In this document: piece by piece, positions 18,549-28,011 of the stretch
Numbering within the stretch: the first letter of the stretch is position 1
How the letters are laid out: every line of letters begins with the position of its first letter
DNA from: Cellulosimicrobium cellulans
GTDB taxonomy: Bacteria; Actinomycetota; Actinomycetes; Actinomycetales; Cellulomonadaceae
Length of the DNA: 64,000 bases
Direction: 5' to 3'
Assembly: GCF_016921195.1 (NCBI RefSeq)
Contig: NZ_JAFGYF010000002.1
Span: 496,001-560,000 of the forward strand
Translations under genes and position numbers: made by a program
Notes under the pieces: generated by a model
Databases searched by the model: none
Told to the model about the DNA's origin: nothing
What the model saw: only the letters and a program-made list of their open reading frames with translations

Positions 18549-19211
18549 CTACGGCGCAACATGCCTCTCAGTTGAAATCTCAACGTTTGCGACACCCTGC
18601 GCGCCCTCGGCGACGGCGCCCGGGAGCGGACCGGTGAGGCAGCCCTGGATCGTCGGGCCGACCGCCCCGACCACGGTCTCCGCGGGGGCACCCGCGAGCG
18701 GCTCCACCCCCAGCACGTACCGCGCGACGACCACCCCGGCGAGCTGGCTCGCCAGGAGGGCGCCCCGCCACGCGGCCCGGTGGGGATCGGTCTCGACCTG
18801 CGCGACGGTCGGCCGGACGACCCGGGCGAGCGCGAACTCGCGCAGCATCCGCGCCGCCCGCTCGGAGCTCGTGGCGGAGCGCAGGAGCGCGAGAGCGACC
18901 CTGCCGCGCGGCGAGTCCCACGCGCGCAGCAGGGTGCGGACGACGTGCTCCCCGAGGTGCGCCACGTCGTCGGGCGCGCCGTCGAGCAAGAGCTCCTGGG
19001 GGTCGAAGGGCACGTCCACGGCCGCCTGGAAGAGACGCTCCTTGGACCCGTACCAGTGGTGCACCATCGCTGCGTCGACTCCCGCCCGGCCCGCGATGTC
19101 GCGGACGGTGGCACGGTCGTAGCCGTGCTCGGCGAACGCGTCCCGCGCGGCGGACAGGATGTCGGAGCGGGTGTCCGAGCGGCCCGGGCGGCGCCCTCGC
19201 CGCCCGCTCAC
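18549..19211 (-). CDS. TetR-family transcriptional regulator
   Basis: 220 residues. N-terminal TetR HTH: RSDILSAARDAFAEHGYDRA, TVRDIAGRAGVDAAMVHHWY, GSKERLF (about residues 12-60). The C-terminal ligand-binding domain has the AcrR/TetR_C feel (SERAARMLREFALARVVRP). GTG start overlaps the stop of the ABC ATPase gene (GTGA), so it is the last gene of the exporter operon and probably its local repressor, the layout seen for ybhFSR with CecR in E. coli. Confidence 0.92.
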   Translation of the reverse strand: MSGRRGRRPGRSDTRSDILSAARDAFAEHGYDRATVRDIAGRAGVDAAMVHHWYGSKERLFQAAVDVPFDPQELLLDGAPDDVAHLGEHVVRTLLRAWDSPRGRVALALLRSATSSERAARMLREFALARVVRPTVAQVETDPHRAAWRGALLASQLAGVVVARYVLGVEPLAGAPAETVVGAVGPTIQGCLTGPLPGAVAEGAQGVANVEISTERHVAP

Positions 19212-21025
19212 GCCGGACCCGCCGGGGTCGCGGACGCCCGGTCCACGAGCACCATGGTCTCCTCGAGCGTCGCGGGCACGAGGTCGCACGTGGCGGCGAC
19301 GCCCGCCGCGGCGAGCGCGTCCCGGACCGTCGCGGGCGGCGTCCCCGCGACGCGCGCCGCACGCCCGTCGAGCATCACGGGCAGGCCTGCGGCGTCGAGC
19401 GCCGCGAACGCCGCCTGCCAGTCGCGGGACCGCACGACGACCGCCTCGCGGTCGCCCACGACGTCGGCGACCGTGCCCGCGGCCACGACGCGACCCCGGG
19501 ACAGGACGTGCAGGCGGTCGCACTGCTCGGCCTCCTGGAGGTAGTGCGTCGTCACGAGCACGCCGACGCCCGCGTCGGCCTGCTCGTGGATCGCGTCCCA
19601 CGCGCGGGCCCGCGCGAGCGGGTCGACGCCGGACGTCGGCTCGTCCAGGACGAGGAGTCGTGGCGCGTGCAGCAGGGCGCAGTGGAACGCGAGCTGGCGC
19701 CGACGCCCCAGCCCGATCTCGACGACCGGGCGGCGGCGGACGGCTGCGAGCGCCCGCGGAAGCGCGGGCAGGTCCCGCACCCCGTACACCGCCGCCACGA
19801 ACTCGACGTTCTCCTCGACGCTCAGGTCGCCGGAGAGCCCGAGGCCCTGCGGGACGTAGCCGACCGACCGGCGGCCCGCACGGTCCGGCGGTGTGCCCAG
19901 GACCTCGATCCGGCCGCCGTCGAGCCGGTCGAGGCCCAGGACCATGCGCAACAGCGTCGTCTTGCCCGCGCCGTTCGCGCCGAGCAGGCCCACCACCTCG
20001 CCGGCGTGCACGACGAGCGAGACGTCGTCGACGGCCACGACGTCCCCGAACCTCCGCTCGGCGCCGTCGACCCGTACGAGGGAAGCGTCCGTCCCGGCCG
20101 CGGCAGCCGCCGGCCCGCCCGTGCGAGGCGGCGCCGGGCGCGGCGCGTCGGCCGTGCCGGCCGTGCCGTGCGCGTCGTACGCGCCGTACGCGCCGTGCGC
20201 GCCGCGACCGAGCGTCAGGGCCACGACGGCGTCCTCCAGGTCGGGGTCCACGGCGTCCCCGGACGGCGAGGACGAGCCGTCGGGCCACCACGTGCGGGCG
20301 GCCCGGCCGCGGCGCCACGAGCGGTCGGCCGCGTCTGCGGGCGGGACGGACGCGACCGTGATCCGGCCCGGGGCGGCGGCGCGCACGTCGTCGGGCGTCC
20401 CCGCGGCGAGGACCCTGCCCGCGTCGAGGACGACGACGTCGGCCGCCCGCTCGGCCTCGTCGAGGTACGTCGTCGTGACGAGGACGGCCGCGCCCGACGC
20501 CGCCGACTCGGCGACGAGCCGCCACAGCTCGACGCGACTCACGGGGTCCACCCCGGTGCTCGGCTCGTCGAGGAGCAGGACGTCGGGCTCGTGCAGCATC
20601 GCGAGGCACGCACCCAGCTTCTGCCGCATCCCCCCGGAGAGCTGCGACCCGAGGCGGGCGCGCGCCTCGGCGAGCCCCGCCCGCTCGAGCAGCTCGTCCG
20701 CGCGCCGCTCCCGGCGTGCGGTCGGCATGCGGTACGCGTCGCCGACGAGCTCGACGTTCTCCGCGACGCTCAGCGCCGGCCAGACACCGCTCGACGACGG
20801 CTGGTAGCCGATCCGGTCGCGGGGCGGGACGTCCACGGTGCCGTCCGCGACCGGTACCTGCCCGAGCAGTGCGCGCACGAGCGTGGTCTTGCCCGCCCCG
20901 TCGCCGCCCACGACCGAGGTGACCTGCCCGCGCGGGAGGTCGAGGTCCACGCCCGCGAGGGCGCGGACCACGCGCCCGTGGCCGACGCGGAAGGTGACGT
21001 CGAGACCGCGCGCGCCCCAGATCAC
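19208..21025 (-). CDS. Tandem ABC transporter ATPase (YbhF-like, two NBDs)
   Basis: 605 residues holding two nucleotide-binding domains. NBD1: Walker A GGDGAGKTTLVRAL, signature LSGGMRQKL, Walker B DVLLLDEPSTGVDP, but switch-His position is Thr (VTTTYLDEAE). NBD2 (from about residue 310): Walker A GANGAGKTTLLRM, Walker B LLVLDEPTSGVDP and intact switch VTTHYLQEAE, but the signature is degenerate (GLGRRRQLAF). The linker is Ala/Gly/Tyr-rich repeat-like sequence. Works with the ABC-2 permease encoded upstream. GTG start overlaps the permease stop. Confidence 0.92.
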   Translation of the reverse strand: MIWGARGLDVTFRVGHGRVVRALAGVDLDLPRGQVTSVVGGDGAGKTTLVRALLGQVPVADGTVDVPPRDRIGYQPSSSGVWPALSVAENVELVGDAYRMPTARRERRADELLERAGLAEARARLGSQLSGGMRQKLGACLAMLHEPDVLLLDEPSTGVDPVSRVELWRLVAESAASGAAVLVTTTYLDEAERAADVVVLDAGRVLAAGTPDDVRAAAPGRITVASVPPADAADRSWRRGRAARTWWPDGSSSPSGDAVDPDLEDAVVALTLGRGAHGAYGAYDAHGTAGTADAPRPAPPRTGGPAAAAAGTDASLVRVDGAERRFGDVVAVDDVSLVVHAGEVVGLLGANGAGKTTLLRMVLGLDRLDGGRIEVLGTPPDRAGRRSVGYVPQGLGLSGDLSVEENVEFVAAVYGVRDLPALPRALAAVRRRPVVEIGLGRRRQLAFHCALLHAPRLLVLDEPTSGVDPLARARAWDAIHEQADAGVGVLVTTHYLQEAEQCDRLHVLSRGRVVAAGTVADVVGDREAVVVRSRDWQAAFAALDAAGLPVMLDGRAARVAGTPPATVRDALAAAGVAATCDLVPATLEETMVLVDRASATPAGPA

Positions 21026-22125
21026 CGGACTTCTCCGCTCGCCGCAGGCGCCGCGCCCGCGGGTTCGGCGGTACGCCGTCGGCGGTGCTCCCGCGCGGGC
21101 GAGAGCTCGCGCGAGAGTCGCAGGACCGCCAGCCCGAACACCACGACGGCCGTCGCCGCGAGCACGACGAGCGGCAGCCACAGCGCGGACCACGACGCCC
21201 CGCGGACCATCACGCCCTGCGAGACCTCGGTGAACCACGTCAGGGGCAGGAGGTACCCGATCCAGCGCACCCCGGCCGCCATGGCGTCGAGCGGGAAGAT
21301 CATGCCCGAGAGCAGCACCTGCGGGAGCATCGTCATGAGCGCGACCTGCACCGCCTGCCCGGTGGTCTGCGACACGGTCGAGATGAGCGCACCGATGCCG
21401 AGGACGACGAAGAGAAAGAGGGCGGCCCCCACGACGAAGGGTCCGACGGGCCCGGCGAACGGGACGTCGAAGATCCCCATGCCGAGCAGCGTCACGGCGA
21501 CCATGTCCAGGCACGCGAGCAGGAAGTAGGGCGTGATCTTCCCGAGGATCACCGCGGCAGGGCCGAGCGGCATCACCGCGAGCTGCTCGAACGTCCCCGC
21601 CTCGCGCTCCTTGACGAGCCCGATGGACGTGATGATCGTGCCGATGAACGTGAGGATGAGGCCGATCAGCGCCGGCACCATCACCCACGAGGTGTCGAGG
21701 TCCGGGTTGAAGAGGACCTCCGAGCCCACCGCGTCCCCGAGGGAGGCGACGAGCACCTTCGCCGCCTGCGCGGCGAAGAGGTTCGACCCGTCGACGTAGA
21801 CGGTCGGCCGGCCCTCCCCCGGCGCCGGCGCGACGACCGCGACGTCGCTGCGGTCGTCGCGCAGCGACGCGCGGGCGTCCGCGTCCGTGCCCGCGAGGTC
21901 CACGCCCACGACGTCGAGCGTGTCCGCGGCGGCAGGGTTCGCCTCGATCGCGTCCACCGCCTGCTCGGCACCCGGCCCGACGGCCGTGACGGTCAGCGTC
22001 GCGACCGTGAAGTTCGCCGCGAACCCGAACACGACGAGCAGCAGCACCGGCATCCCGACGAGCATGGCGACGGTCCGCCGGTCGCGGCGCAGCTCGCGGA
22101 ACTCCTTGACGACCATCGCGCGCAC
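21022..22125 (-). CDS. ABC-2 type transporter permease
   Basis: 367 residues. Membrane segment after a short cytoplasmic lead (VKEFRELRRDRRTVAMLVGM then PVLLLVVFGFAANF), a large extracytoplasmic loop of about 150 residues, then five membrane segments with VKEREAGTFEQLAVMPLGPA and MIFPLDAMAAGVRWIGYLLP, both typical of ABC-2/YbhR-like exporters. The GTG at 22125 is preferred over earlier codons because GGGGGAGG lies 6 bases upstream. First gene of the exporter operon; palindromes upstream may bind the TetR protein. Confidence 0.9.
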   Translation of the reverse strand: MRAMVVKEFRELRRDRRTVAMLVGMPVLLLVVFGFAANFTVATLTVTAVGPGAEQAVDAIEANPAAADTLDVVGVDLAGTDADARASLRDDRSDVAVVAPAPGEGRPTVYVDGSNLFAAQAAKVLVASLGDAVGSEVLFNPDLDTSWVMVPALIGLILTFIGTIITSIGLVKEREAGTFEQLAVMPLGPAAVILGKITPYFLLACLDMVAVTLLGMGIFDVPFAGPVGPFVVGAALFLFVVLGIGALISTVSQTTGQAVQVALMTMLPQVLLSGMIFPLDAMAAGVRWIGYLLPLTWFTEVSQGVMVRGASWSALWLPLVVLAATAVVVFGLAVLRLSRELSPAREHRRRRTAEPAGAAPAASGEVR

Positions 22126-22150
22126 GATGCCTCCCCCGACTCTCACGACA

Positions 22151-22187
22151 CGACCCGTGGTCGAATTCGTCGTCCGTTGAAAAACGG
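22151..22187 (-). promoter_or_regulatory. Palindromes upstream of the ABC exporter operon
   Basis: Three inverted repeats occur in 37 bases: CGACC-CGT-GGTCG (22151-22163), CGAATTCG (22162-22169) and CCGTT-GAAA-AACGG (22174-22187). They lie 26 bases or more before the permease start and are candidate operators for the TetR regulator ending the operon. Binding is inferred only from position. Confidence 0.45.
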
Positions 22188-22236
22188 TAGGACGCGGCGG
22201 CCGAGGGATCAAGGGGCGGACCGCGCCGGGCCCCGG

Positions 22237-22788
22237 TCAGCCGAGAAACACCTGCGCGCAGACGAGGCCGCCGGCGCCCTCGGTGGCGTCCGCCACGCAC
22301 GCGACCCCGACGGACGTCAGCGTCGGGTCCAGGATGTTCGCCCGGTGTCCTTGGGATCCCATCCACGCCTCGACGACCGCGGGCGGCTCGGCGGAGGCAC
22401 GGCTGAGGTTCTCCGCCGCGGTGCCGCTCGCGGGAGCGCAGGTCGTCACGACCTCGTCGAGGGGGGCGTGCTCGAGCGGGGCGCCGACGAGCGCCGTGGC
22501 ACGAGACAGCGCCTCCTCGGTCGCACAGCCGCTCTCCTCCAACCGGGGAACCCCCGCCTTGTCGCGTTCCTCCTGCGTCTCCGCGAGCAGAAGGGCGGCG
22601 TACTCCGTCGGTTCCCAGGGCTGCGTCGCCGAGGGCTCGTCGGTGCTCGGGGCCCCGTGCCCGACGTGGTGGCCCGGCTGCACGCAGCCCACGAGTGACA
22701 GGCTCACGAGCGTCGTCACCAGCACGGCGAGCCTGCGCACTCCGGCACGGGGCTTGGAGCCGACCCGCGCCGCCGGGGCGCCGTTCAC
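22237..22788 (-). CDS. CAP (SCP-like) domain lipoprotein
   Basis: 183 residues. N-terminal signal with lipobox VSLSLVGC (Cys about residue 31) followed by a His/Gly/Pro-rich spacer. The remaining 125 residues form a CAP domain: EYAALLLAETQEERDKAG, TAAENLSRASA, GSQGHRANILDPTLTSVGVA and a final CAQVF. Bacterial CAP proteins are extracellular with mostly unknown roles. GTG start overlaps the stop of the UDP-glucose dehydrogenase gene, suggesting co-expression with the polysaccharide locus. Confidence 0.88.
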   Translation of the reverse strand: MNGAPAARVGSKPRAGVRRLAVLVTTLVSLSLVGCVQPGHHVGHGAPSTDEPSATQPWEPTEYAALLLAETQEERDKAGVPRLEESGCATEEALSRATALVGAPLEHAPLDEVVTTCAPASGTAAENLSRASAEPPAVVEAWMGSQGHRANILDPTLTSVGVACVADATEGAGGLVCAQVFLG

Positions 22789-24101
22789 CGCCGGCCGAGC
22801 GCGCGGTAGGTCCACCCCGCCTCGCGCCACACGGTGGCGTCGAGCGCGTTGCGGCCGTCGACGACCCGGGGGGCCGCCACGAGGCCGTACAGCTTGCCCG
22901 GGTCCAGCTCCCGGTACTCCTGCCACTCGGTGAGGACCAGCACGGCGTCCACGCCGTCCACCGCCTCCTCGACGGTCTCGGCGAAACCGAGCGAGGGGGC
23001 CTTGGCGCGCGCGTTGGCCAGCGCGCGCGGGTCGGTCACCACCACACGCGCGCTCCTGCGGTGCAGCCGCTCCGCGACGTCGAGCGCCGGCGAGTCGCGG
23101 ACGTCGTCGCTGTCGGGCTTGAACGCCGCGCCCAGGACGGCGACGCGCGCGCCGGCCAGCGGGCGTCCGTCGAGCACGCCGACCGTGAGATCGACCATGC
23201 GCTCGCGCCGACGCAGGTTGATCGAGTCGACCTCACGCAGGAAGCTGACGGCGGGGTCGGCGTGCAGCTCCTCGGCCCGCGCCATGAACGCACGGATGTC
23301 CTTCGGCAGGCAGCCGCCGCCGAATCCGAGCCCGGCGTTGAGGAAGCGCCGCCCGATCCGCTCGTCGAGCCCGATCGCGTCAGCGAGGAGCGTCACGTCT
23401 CCCCCGGCGACCTCGCACAGCTCCGCCATCGCATTGATGAAGGAGATCTTCGTGGCGAGGAAGGAGTTCGCCGCGACCTTGACGAGCTCGGCCGTCGCCC
23501 GGTCGACCACGAGCCGCGGCGTGCCGTCGCCGAGGGCGACGGCGTAGACGGCGTCGAGCGCCGTGACGGCACGAGCGCCCGCCGCGTCGTCAGTGACGCC
23601 GTAGACGAGCCGATCAGGTCGCAGCGTGTCCTGAACCGCGAACCCCTCGCGCAGGAACTCGGGGTTCCAGACGAGCGTCGCGGTGGGGTGGACGGCGGCG
23701 AGCTCGTCCGCGAGCCGCGCGGCTGTCCCGACGGGGACGGTCGACTTGCCCACGACGACCGCGTCCGCGGCGAGGTGCGGCACGAGCGACCGGAAAGCCG
23801 CGTCGACGGCCGACAGGTCGGCGGCGTACGAGTCGGCGCGCTGGGGCGTCCCTACGCACACGAAGTGGACCTCGGCGTCGGCCGCCGCGGCGGGCTCGGT
23901 CGTGAAGGTGAGCCGCCCGGAGGACCTCGCCTCGGCGAGGAGCCCGTCGAGTCCCGGCTCGTAGAACGGCGCCCGCCCCTCACGCAGCGAACGCACCTTC
24001 CGTGCGTCGACGTCCACCCCGACCACGTCGTGCCCGAGCGTCGCCATGCACGCGGCGTGCACCGCACCCAGGTAGCCGCAGCCGATCACCGAGATCCTCA
24101 T
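22785..24101 (-). CDS. UDP-glucose 6-dehydrogenase
   Basis: Oxidises UDP-glucose to UDP-glucuronate with two NAD+. 438 residues. N-terminal Rossmann motif GCGYLGAVHA, substrate-binding KSTVPVGTA and EFLREGFA, central VKVAANSFLATKISF, catalytic cysteine in GFGGGCLPKDIRAF (Cys about residue 270) and C-terminal LGAAFKPDSDDVRDSPALDV. An AAGGGGGA ribosome site precedes the ATG. Supplies glucuronic acid to the polymer made by the surrounding locus. Confidence 0.95.
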   Translation of the reverse strand: MRISVIGCGYLGAVHAACMATLGHDVVGVDVDARKVRSLREGRAPFYEPGLDGLLAEARSSGRLTFTTEPAAAADAEVHFVCVGTPQRADSYAADLSAVDAAFRSLVPHLAADAVVVGKSTVPVGTAARLADELAAVHPTATLVWNPEFLREGFAVQDTLRPDRLVYGVTDDAAGARAVTALDAVYAVALGDGTPRLVVDRATAELVKVAANSFLATKISFINAMAELCEVAGGDVTLLADAIGLDERIGRRFLNAGLGFGGGCLPKDIRAFMARAEELHADPAVSFLREVDSINLRRRERMVDLTVGVLDGRPLAGARVAVLGAAFKPDSDDVRDSPALDVAERLHRRSARVVVTDPRALANARAKAPSLGFAETVEEAVDGVDAVLVLTEWQEYRELDPGKLYGLVAAPRVVDGRNALDATVWREAGWTYRALGRR

Positions 24102-24189
24102 GCCGTCCCCCTTGCTCGTCGCCGCCGGCCACCCGGCCACCCGTCCCCGGCAGCGCGCGCAACCGGCGGCACCGGCAACGCCGCTGTCC

Positions 24190-25848
24190 TCACTGCCGCT
24201 CGCTCGGCAGCACCTCGTCGAAGGTTCCCGCACGAACGGGACGGCCGGCCGAGACCGCCTCGTCTGCGGCGACCCCCTCCCCCCGTTCAGTGTCCGAGGC
24301 CGTACCGCCTGCCGCACCGTCGGGCGGGCCGGCCCGTCCCGGCTCGTCGGCGCCGACCCGCGCCCACACGCCCGAGCCCGGCGGCGAGGTGGTGCCCTGC
24401 GGCGTCGGCCGACGCGCGTGCCGCCGCCGGGCCCCGCCCACCCGATCCCGGGTCCCGCGGCGCGTCGTGCCCGGCGACGCGCCGGGCTCGTCCGCGGTGT
24501 ACTCCTGATAGGCGTACTCGTACGCGCCCGCGCCGGGTCCCCGCACCGGGACGCGGTTGACGACGATCCCCAGCGGGCGGACGCTGACGGTACCCAGGGC
24601 GGAGAGCGCGGTCTCCAGCTGGTTCCGGTGCACGGTGCCGGCACCGACCACGACGATCGCGCCGCCGACCCCCTTCGCGAGGATCGCCGCGTCGGTGACC
24701 GGGAGGAGCGGGGGCGTGTCGATCACGATCACGTCGTAGTCGGCCCGCAGCCTGTCCAGGAGCTGCGCCATCGGCGCCGCACCGAGCAGCTCGCTCGGGT
24801 TCGGCGGGATCTGCCCGGAGGCGATGACGTCGAGGTTCGCGTTGCCCCAGGACTGCACCGCGTCCTGGACGCCCACCTTCCCGATGAGGATCGTCGTCAG
24901 CCCGACCGAGCCCTCGACCCCCAGGTACCGGGCGATCGACGGCCGCCGGAGGTCCGCGTCGACGAGGACGACGCGCTGGCCCGCGTCCGCGAGCGTGATG
25001 GCGAGGTTGATGCTGGTGGTGGTCTTGCCCTCGCCGGGGAGCGCCGACGTCATGAGGTACGTGCGCGCGGCCGGGCCGAGCTCGAGGAACTGCAGGTTGG
25101 TGCGCAGCCTGCGGAAGGCCTCCGCCCGGACCGCCTTGGGCGACTCCTGGACGATGAGCGGGTGCTCCGGCGCACCCTCGTCGAACCCGACGACGCCCAG
25201 AACCGGGGCGTCCGTCACGTCCTCGACGTCCGCCGTGGACCGGACGCGCGTGTCCACGAGCTCGCGCACGACCGCCACCGAGACGCCGAGCACGAGGCCG
25301 ACGACCAGACCCAGCGCCAGGTTCAGCCGGACGTTCGGCGACGCGGCGGACGCCGGCACCGACGCCGCGCGGACCGTGCTGATCTGCACGGGAGAGTCCC
25401 CGCCCCCGACCGGGGTCTCGAGCTCGCCCACGACCGCCGCGAGCGACCGGGCTGTCGCGTTCGCGATCTCGGCGGCGAGCTGTGGCGACTCGTCGGTCGC
25501 CGTGACGTTGATGAGCGCCGTGTCGAGCGGCGAGTCGGCGCGGACCCGCTGCGCGAGCGACCCGGCGTCGTCCGCGAGGCCGAGCTCCTCGATCACGGGG
25601 TCCAGCACGCGCGGGCTCGTCACGAGCTCGACGTACGACTTGACCTGGCGCACCGTGAAGTTCGACCCCTGCAGCAGGTCCGTCGTGGAGTCGGAGCCCT
25701 GCACCGACACGTACACCTGGGACCGCGCTGAGTACGTCGGCGTCGTCAGGAGCGAGTACGCGCCCGCGAGCGCCAGCCCGAGCGTCCCGGCGACCACGAT
25801 CGTGACCCACCTCTTACGCAGCAGGACGAGGTAGTCCTTGAGCTCCAT
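24190..25848 (-). CDS. Wzz-fused polysaccharide tyrosine autokinase (BY-kinase)
   Basis: 552 residues. N-terminal Wzz chain-length domain between two membrane helices (about 17-35 and 170-195), then a cytoplasmic BY-kinase domain: Walker A SALPGEGKTTTSINLA, Walker A' VVLVDADLRRPS, Walker B VIVIDTPPLLPVTDA. A tyrosine cluster AYEYAYQEYTADE (about 440-450) is the expected autophosphorylation site, followed by a long Arg/Pro/Gly-rich tail of 100 residues. Controls length and export of the exopolysaccharide; the phosphatase at 41858 would reverse it. GAGGGGGA precedes the ATG. Confidence 0.93.
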   Translation of the reverse strand: MELKDYLVLLRKRWVTIVVAGTLGLALAGAYSLLTTPTYSARSQVYVSVQGSDSTTDLLQGSNFTVRQVKSYVELVTSPRVLDPVIEELGLADDAGSLAQRVRADSPLDTALINVTATDESPQLAAEIANATARSLAAVVGELETPVGGGDSPVQISTVRAASVPASAASPNVRLNLALGLVVGLVLGVSVAVVRELVDTRVRSTADVEDVTDAPVLGVVGFDEGAPEHPLIVQESPKAVRAEAFRRLRTNLQFLELGPAARTYLMTSALPGEGKTTTSINLAITLADAGQRVVLVDADLRRPSIARYLGVEGSVGLTTILIGKVGVQDAVQSWGNANLDVIASGQIPPNPSELLGAAPMAQLLDRLRADYDVIVIDTPPLLPVTDAAILAKGVGGAIVVVGAGTVHRNQLETALSALGTVSVRPLGIVVNRVPVRGPGAGAYEYAYQEYTADEPGASPGTTRRGTRDRVGGARRRHARRPTPQGTTSPPGSGVWARVGADEPGRAGPPDGAAGGTASDTERGEGVAADEAVSAGRPVRAGTFDEVLPSERQ

Positions 25849-25957
25849 CGTCGTCCCCCTCACCGGACCGCTCCCCCTGAGCGTCCACCCACGACCGCCT
25901 CAATCTCGCACACGGCACCGCACGTCGCGAGCCTGGGAGCCCCGGCCGACGCCGGAG

Positions 25958-26947
25958 TCACGTGCGGACGCTCCCGGCCTGCTCGCGGTACCACGCCACG
26001 GTCCGTTCGATCCCCTCGCGCAGCCCGATCCTTGCCTCCCAGCCGCTCGCGCGCAGCCTGGACACGTCGAGCAGCTTCTGCGGCGTGCCGTCCGGCCTCG
26101 ACGTGTCCCAGCGCGTCGCGCCGTCGTACCCGACGACGTCGGCGATCGTCTCGGCGAGCTCGCGGACGGTGATGTCCTGCCCCGTACCCACGTTCACCTG
26201 GACAGGGCCGTCGTAGTGCTCGAGGAGGTGCAGGCACGCGTCGGCCATGTCGTCGCTGTGGAGGAACTCCCGCCGCGGCCTCCCCGTCCCCCAGTTCGTC
26301 ACCTCCCTCGCGCCGTTCCGCACGGCCTCGTCGTAGCGCCGGATCAGCGCGGGCAGCACGTGCGACCCGGTCGGCGAAAAGTTGTCGCCGGGTCCGTAGA
26401 GGTTCGTCGGCATGGCCGAGATCCACGGCAACCCGTGCTGGCGGCGGACCGCCTGGACGTGCAGGATGCCGGTGATCTTCGCGATGGCGTAGGCGTCGTT
26501 GGTCGGTTCGAGGGGCCCCGTCAGCAGCGCATCCTCGACGATGGGCTGCGGCGCGAGCCGCGGGTAGATGCACGACGAGCCCAGGAACAGCAGCCGCTCG
26601 ACCTCGGACGTCCGCGCCGCGTCGAGGACGTTCACCTGGATGCGGACGTTCTGGCTGAGGAAGTCGACGGGGTACGCCGCGTTCGCCATGATCCCGCCGA
26701 CCTTCGCCGCCGCGAGGACGACGTAGCGCGGACGGTACGCGCGGAAGAAGTCGTGCACCGCGTCGCGGTCGGTGAGGTCGAGCTCGGCGGAGGTCCGTCC
26801 CACGAGCCGGGAGAACCCCGCCCGTTCCAGACGGCGCCAGATCGCCGAGCCGACCAGGCCCCGGTGGCCGGCGACGTAGAAGACGGCGTCCCGGTCGAGC
26901 GGTGCCGGTTCATGGCGGACGAGGTCGCGCTCGTCGGGCGACGTCAT
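25958..26947 (-). CDS. fcl: GDP-L-fucose synthase
   Basis: Epimerase-reductase converting GDP-4-keto-6-deoxymannose to GDP-L-fucose. 329 residues: nucleotide motif [31 protein letters not shown], catalytic SSCIYPR and YAIAKITG (Tyr-X3-Lys), [12 protein letters not shown] and the C-terminal [16 protein letters not shown] 25-residue variable leader precedes the domain. The ATGA overlap with gmd upstream shows that the two GDP-fucose genes are coupled. Confidence 0.95.
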   Translation of the reverse strand: MTSPDERDLVRHEPAPLDRDAVFYVAGHRGLVGSAIWRRLERAGFSRLVGRTSAELDLTDRDAVHDFFRAYRPRYVVLAAAKVGGIMANAAYPVDFLSQNVRIQVNVLDAARTSEVERLLFLGSSCIYPRLAPQPIVEDALLTGPLEPTNDAYAIAKITGILHVQAVRRQHGLPWISAMPTNLYGPGDNFSPTGSHVLPALIRRYDEAVRNGAREVTNWGTGRPRREFLHSDDMADACLHLLEHYDGPVQVNVGTGQDITVRELAETIADVVGYDGATRWDTSRPDGTPQKLLDVSRLRASGWEARIGLREGIERTVAWYREQAGSVRT

Positions 26948-27972
26948 GCCGCGTCCCACGTCGCGAGCGCGACCCGGTCGATCCACGGCGACCCGGCGTG
27001 GCCCAGGGCCTCGACGTCCGCGTCGACCATGATGCGCGCGAGCTCGCGCCCGTCGACGGTCGGCTTCCACCCGAGGTCGGCGTGGGCCCTGCTGGGGTCG
27101 CCGATGAGGGCGTCGACCTCCGTCGGACGCAGGTAGCGCTCGTCGAACCGCACGTGGCGCTCCCAGTCGAGCCCTGCGTGGGCGAACGCCTCCTGGAGGA
27201 AGTCGCGCACCGACAGCCCGATCCCCGTGGCGAGGACGTAGTCGTCCGGCTGCTCGGCCTGCAGCATGCGCCACATGCCCTCGACGTACTCGGCCGCGTA
27301 CCCCCAGTCGCGCACCGCGTCGAGGTTGCCCAGGTAGAGGTGCTCCTGGCGACCGGCCTGGATGGCCGCCACGGCGCGCGTGATCTTGCGGGTCACGAAC
27401 GTCTCGCCCCGACGCGGGCTCTCGTGGTTGAAGAGGATCCCGTTGACCGCGAACATGTCGTAGGCCTCGCGGTAGTTCTTCGTGATCCAGAATGCGTAGA
27501 GCTTGGCGGCCGCGTAGGGCGACCGTGGGTGGAATGGCGTCGTCTCGTTCTGCGGCGGCGGCGTGGCGCCGTAGAGCTCGGACGAGGACGCCTGGTAGTA
27601 GCGTGTCTCCACCCCCGCCAGGCGCACCGCCTCGAGCAGGCGGATCGCTCCCGTCCCGGTGGTGTCCGCCGTGTGCTCCGGCTCGTCGAACGAGACGCGC
27701 ACGTGGGACTGCGCCGCGAGGTTGTAGACCTCGTCCGGGCAGATCTGCGCGATGAGCGACACAAGACGCGCGCCGTCGGACAGGTCCGCGTAGTGCAGGA
27801 AGAGCCGCGCGTCTTCGTCGTGCGGGTCCTGGTAGAGGTGGTCGATCCGCGCCGTGTTGAAGGTCGAGGCGCGGCGGATCAGCCCGTGCACCTCGTACCC
27901 CTTGCGGAGCAGGAGCTCCGCGAGGTACGAGCCGTCCTGCCCGGTGATCCCGGAGATCAGTGCCTTCTTCAT
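26944..27972 (-). CDS. gmd: GDP-mannose 4,6-dehydratase
   Basis: First step from GDP-mannose to GDP-L-fucose. 342 residues beginning [20 protein letters not shown], containing [35 protein letters not shown], the catalytic SSSELYG and [19 protein letters not shown], and [21 protein letters not shown]. Ribosome site CAGGGGGA is 5 bases upstream, the same G-run leader found before other genes of this locus. Confidence 0.97.
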   Translation of the reverse strand: MKKALISGITGQDGSYLAELLLRKGYEVHGLIRRASTFNTARIDHLYQDPHDEDARLFLHYADLSDGARLVSLIAQICPDEVYNLAAQSHVRVSFDEPEHTADTTGTGAIRLLEAVRLAGVETRYYQASSSELYGATPPPQNETTPFHPRSPYAAAKLYAFWITKNYREAYDMFAVNGILFNHESPRRGETFVTRKITRAVAAIQAGRQEHLYLGNLDAVRDWGYAAEYVEGMWRMLQAEQPDDYVLATGIGLSVRDFLQEAFAHAGLDWERHVRFDERYLRPTEVDALIGDPSRAHADLGWKPTVDGRELARIMVDADVEALGHAGSPWIDRVALATWDAA

Positions 27973-28011
27973 GCTTCCCCCTGAGTCGTGCAGCGGCGCT
28001 GCGGTCGGTGG

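Noticed and set aside
18549-22125. Antibiotic self-resistance exporter of a biosynthetic cluster
   Set aside because: The ABC-2 exporter and TetR gene have no adjacent biosynthetic enzymes; neighbours are housekeeping or polysaccharide genes.
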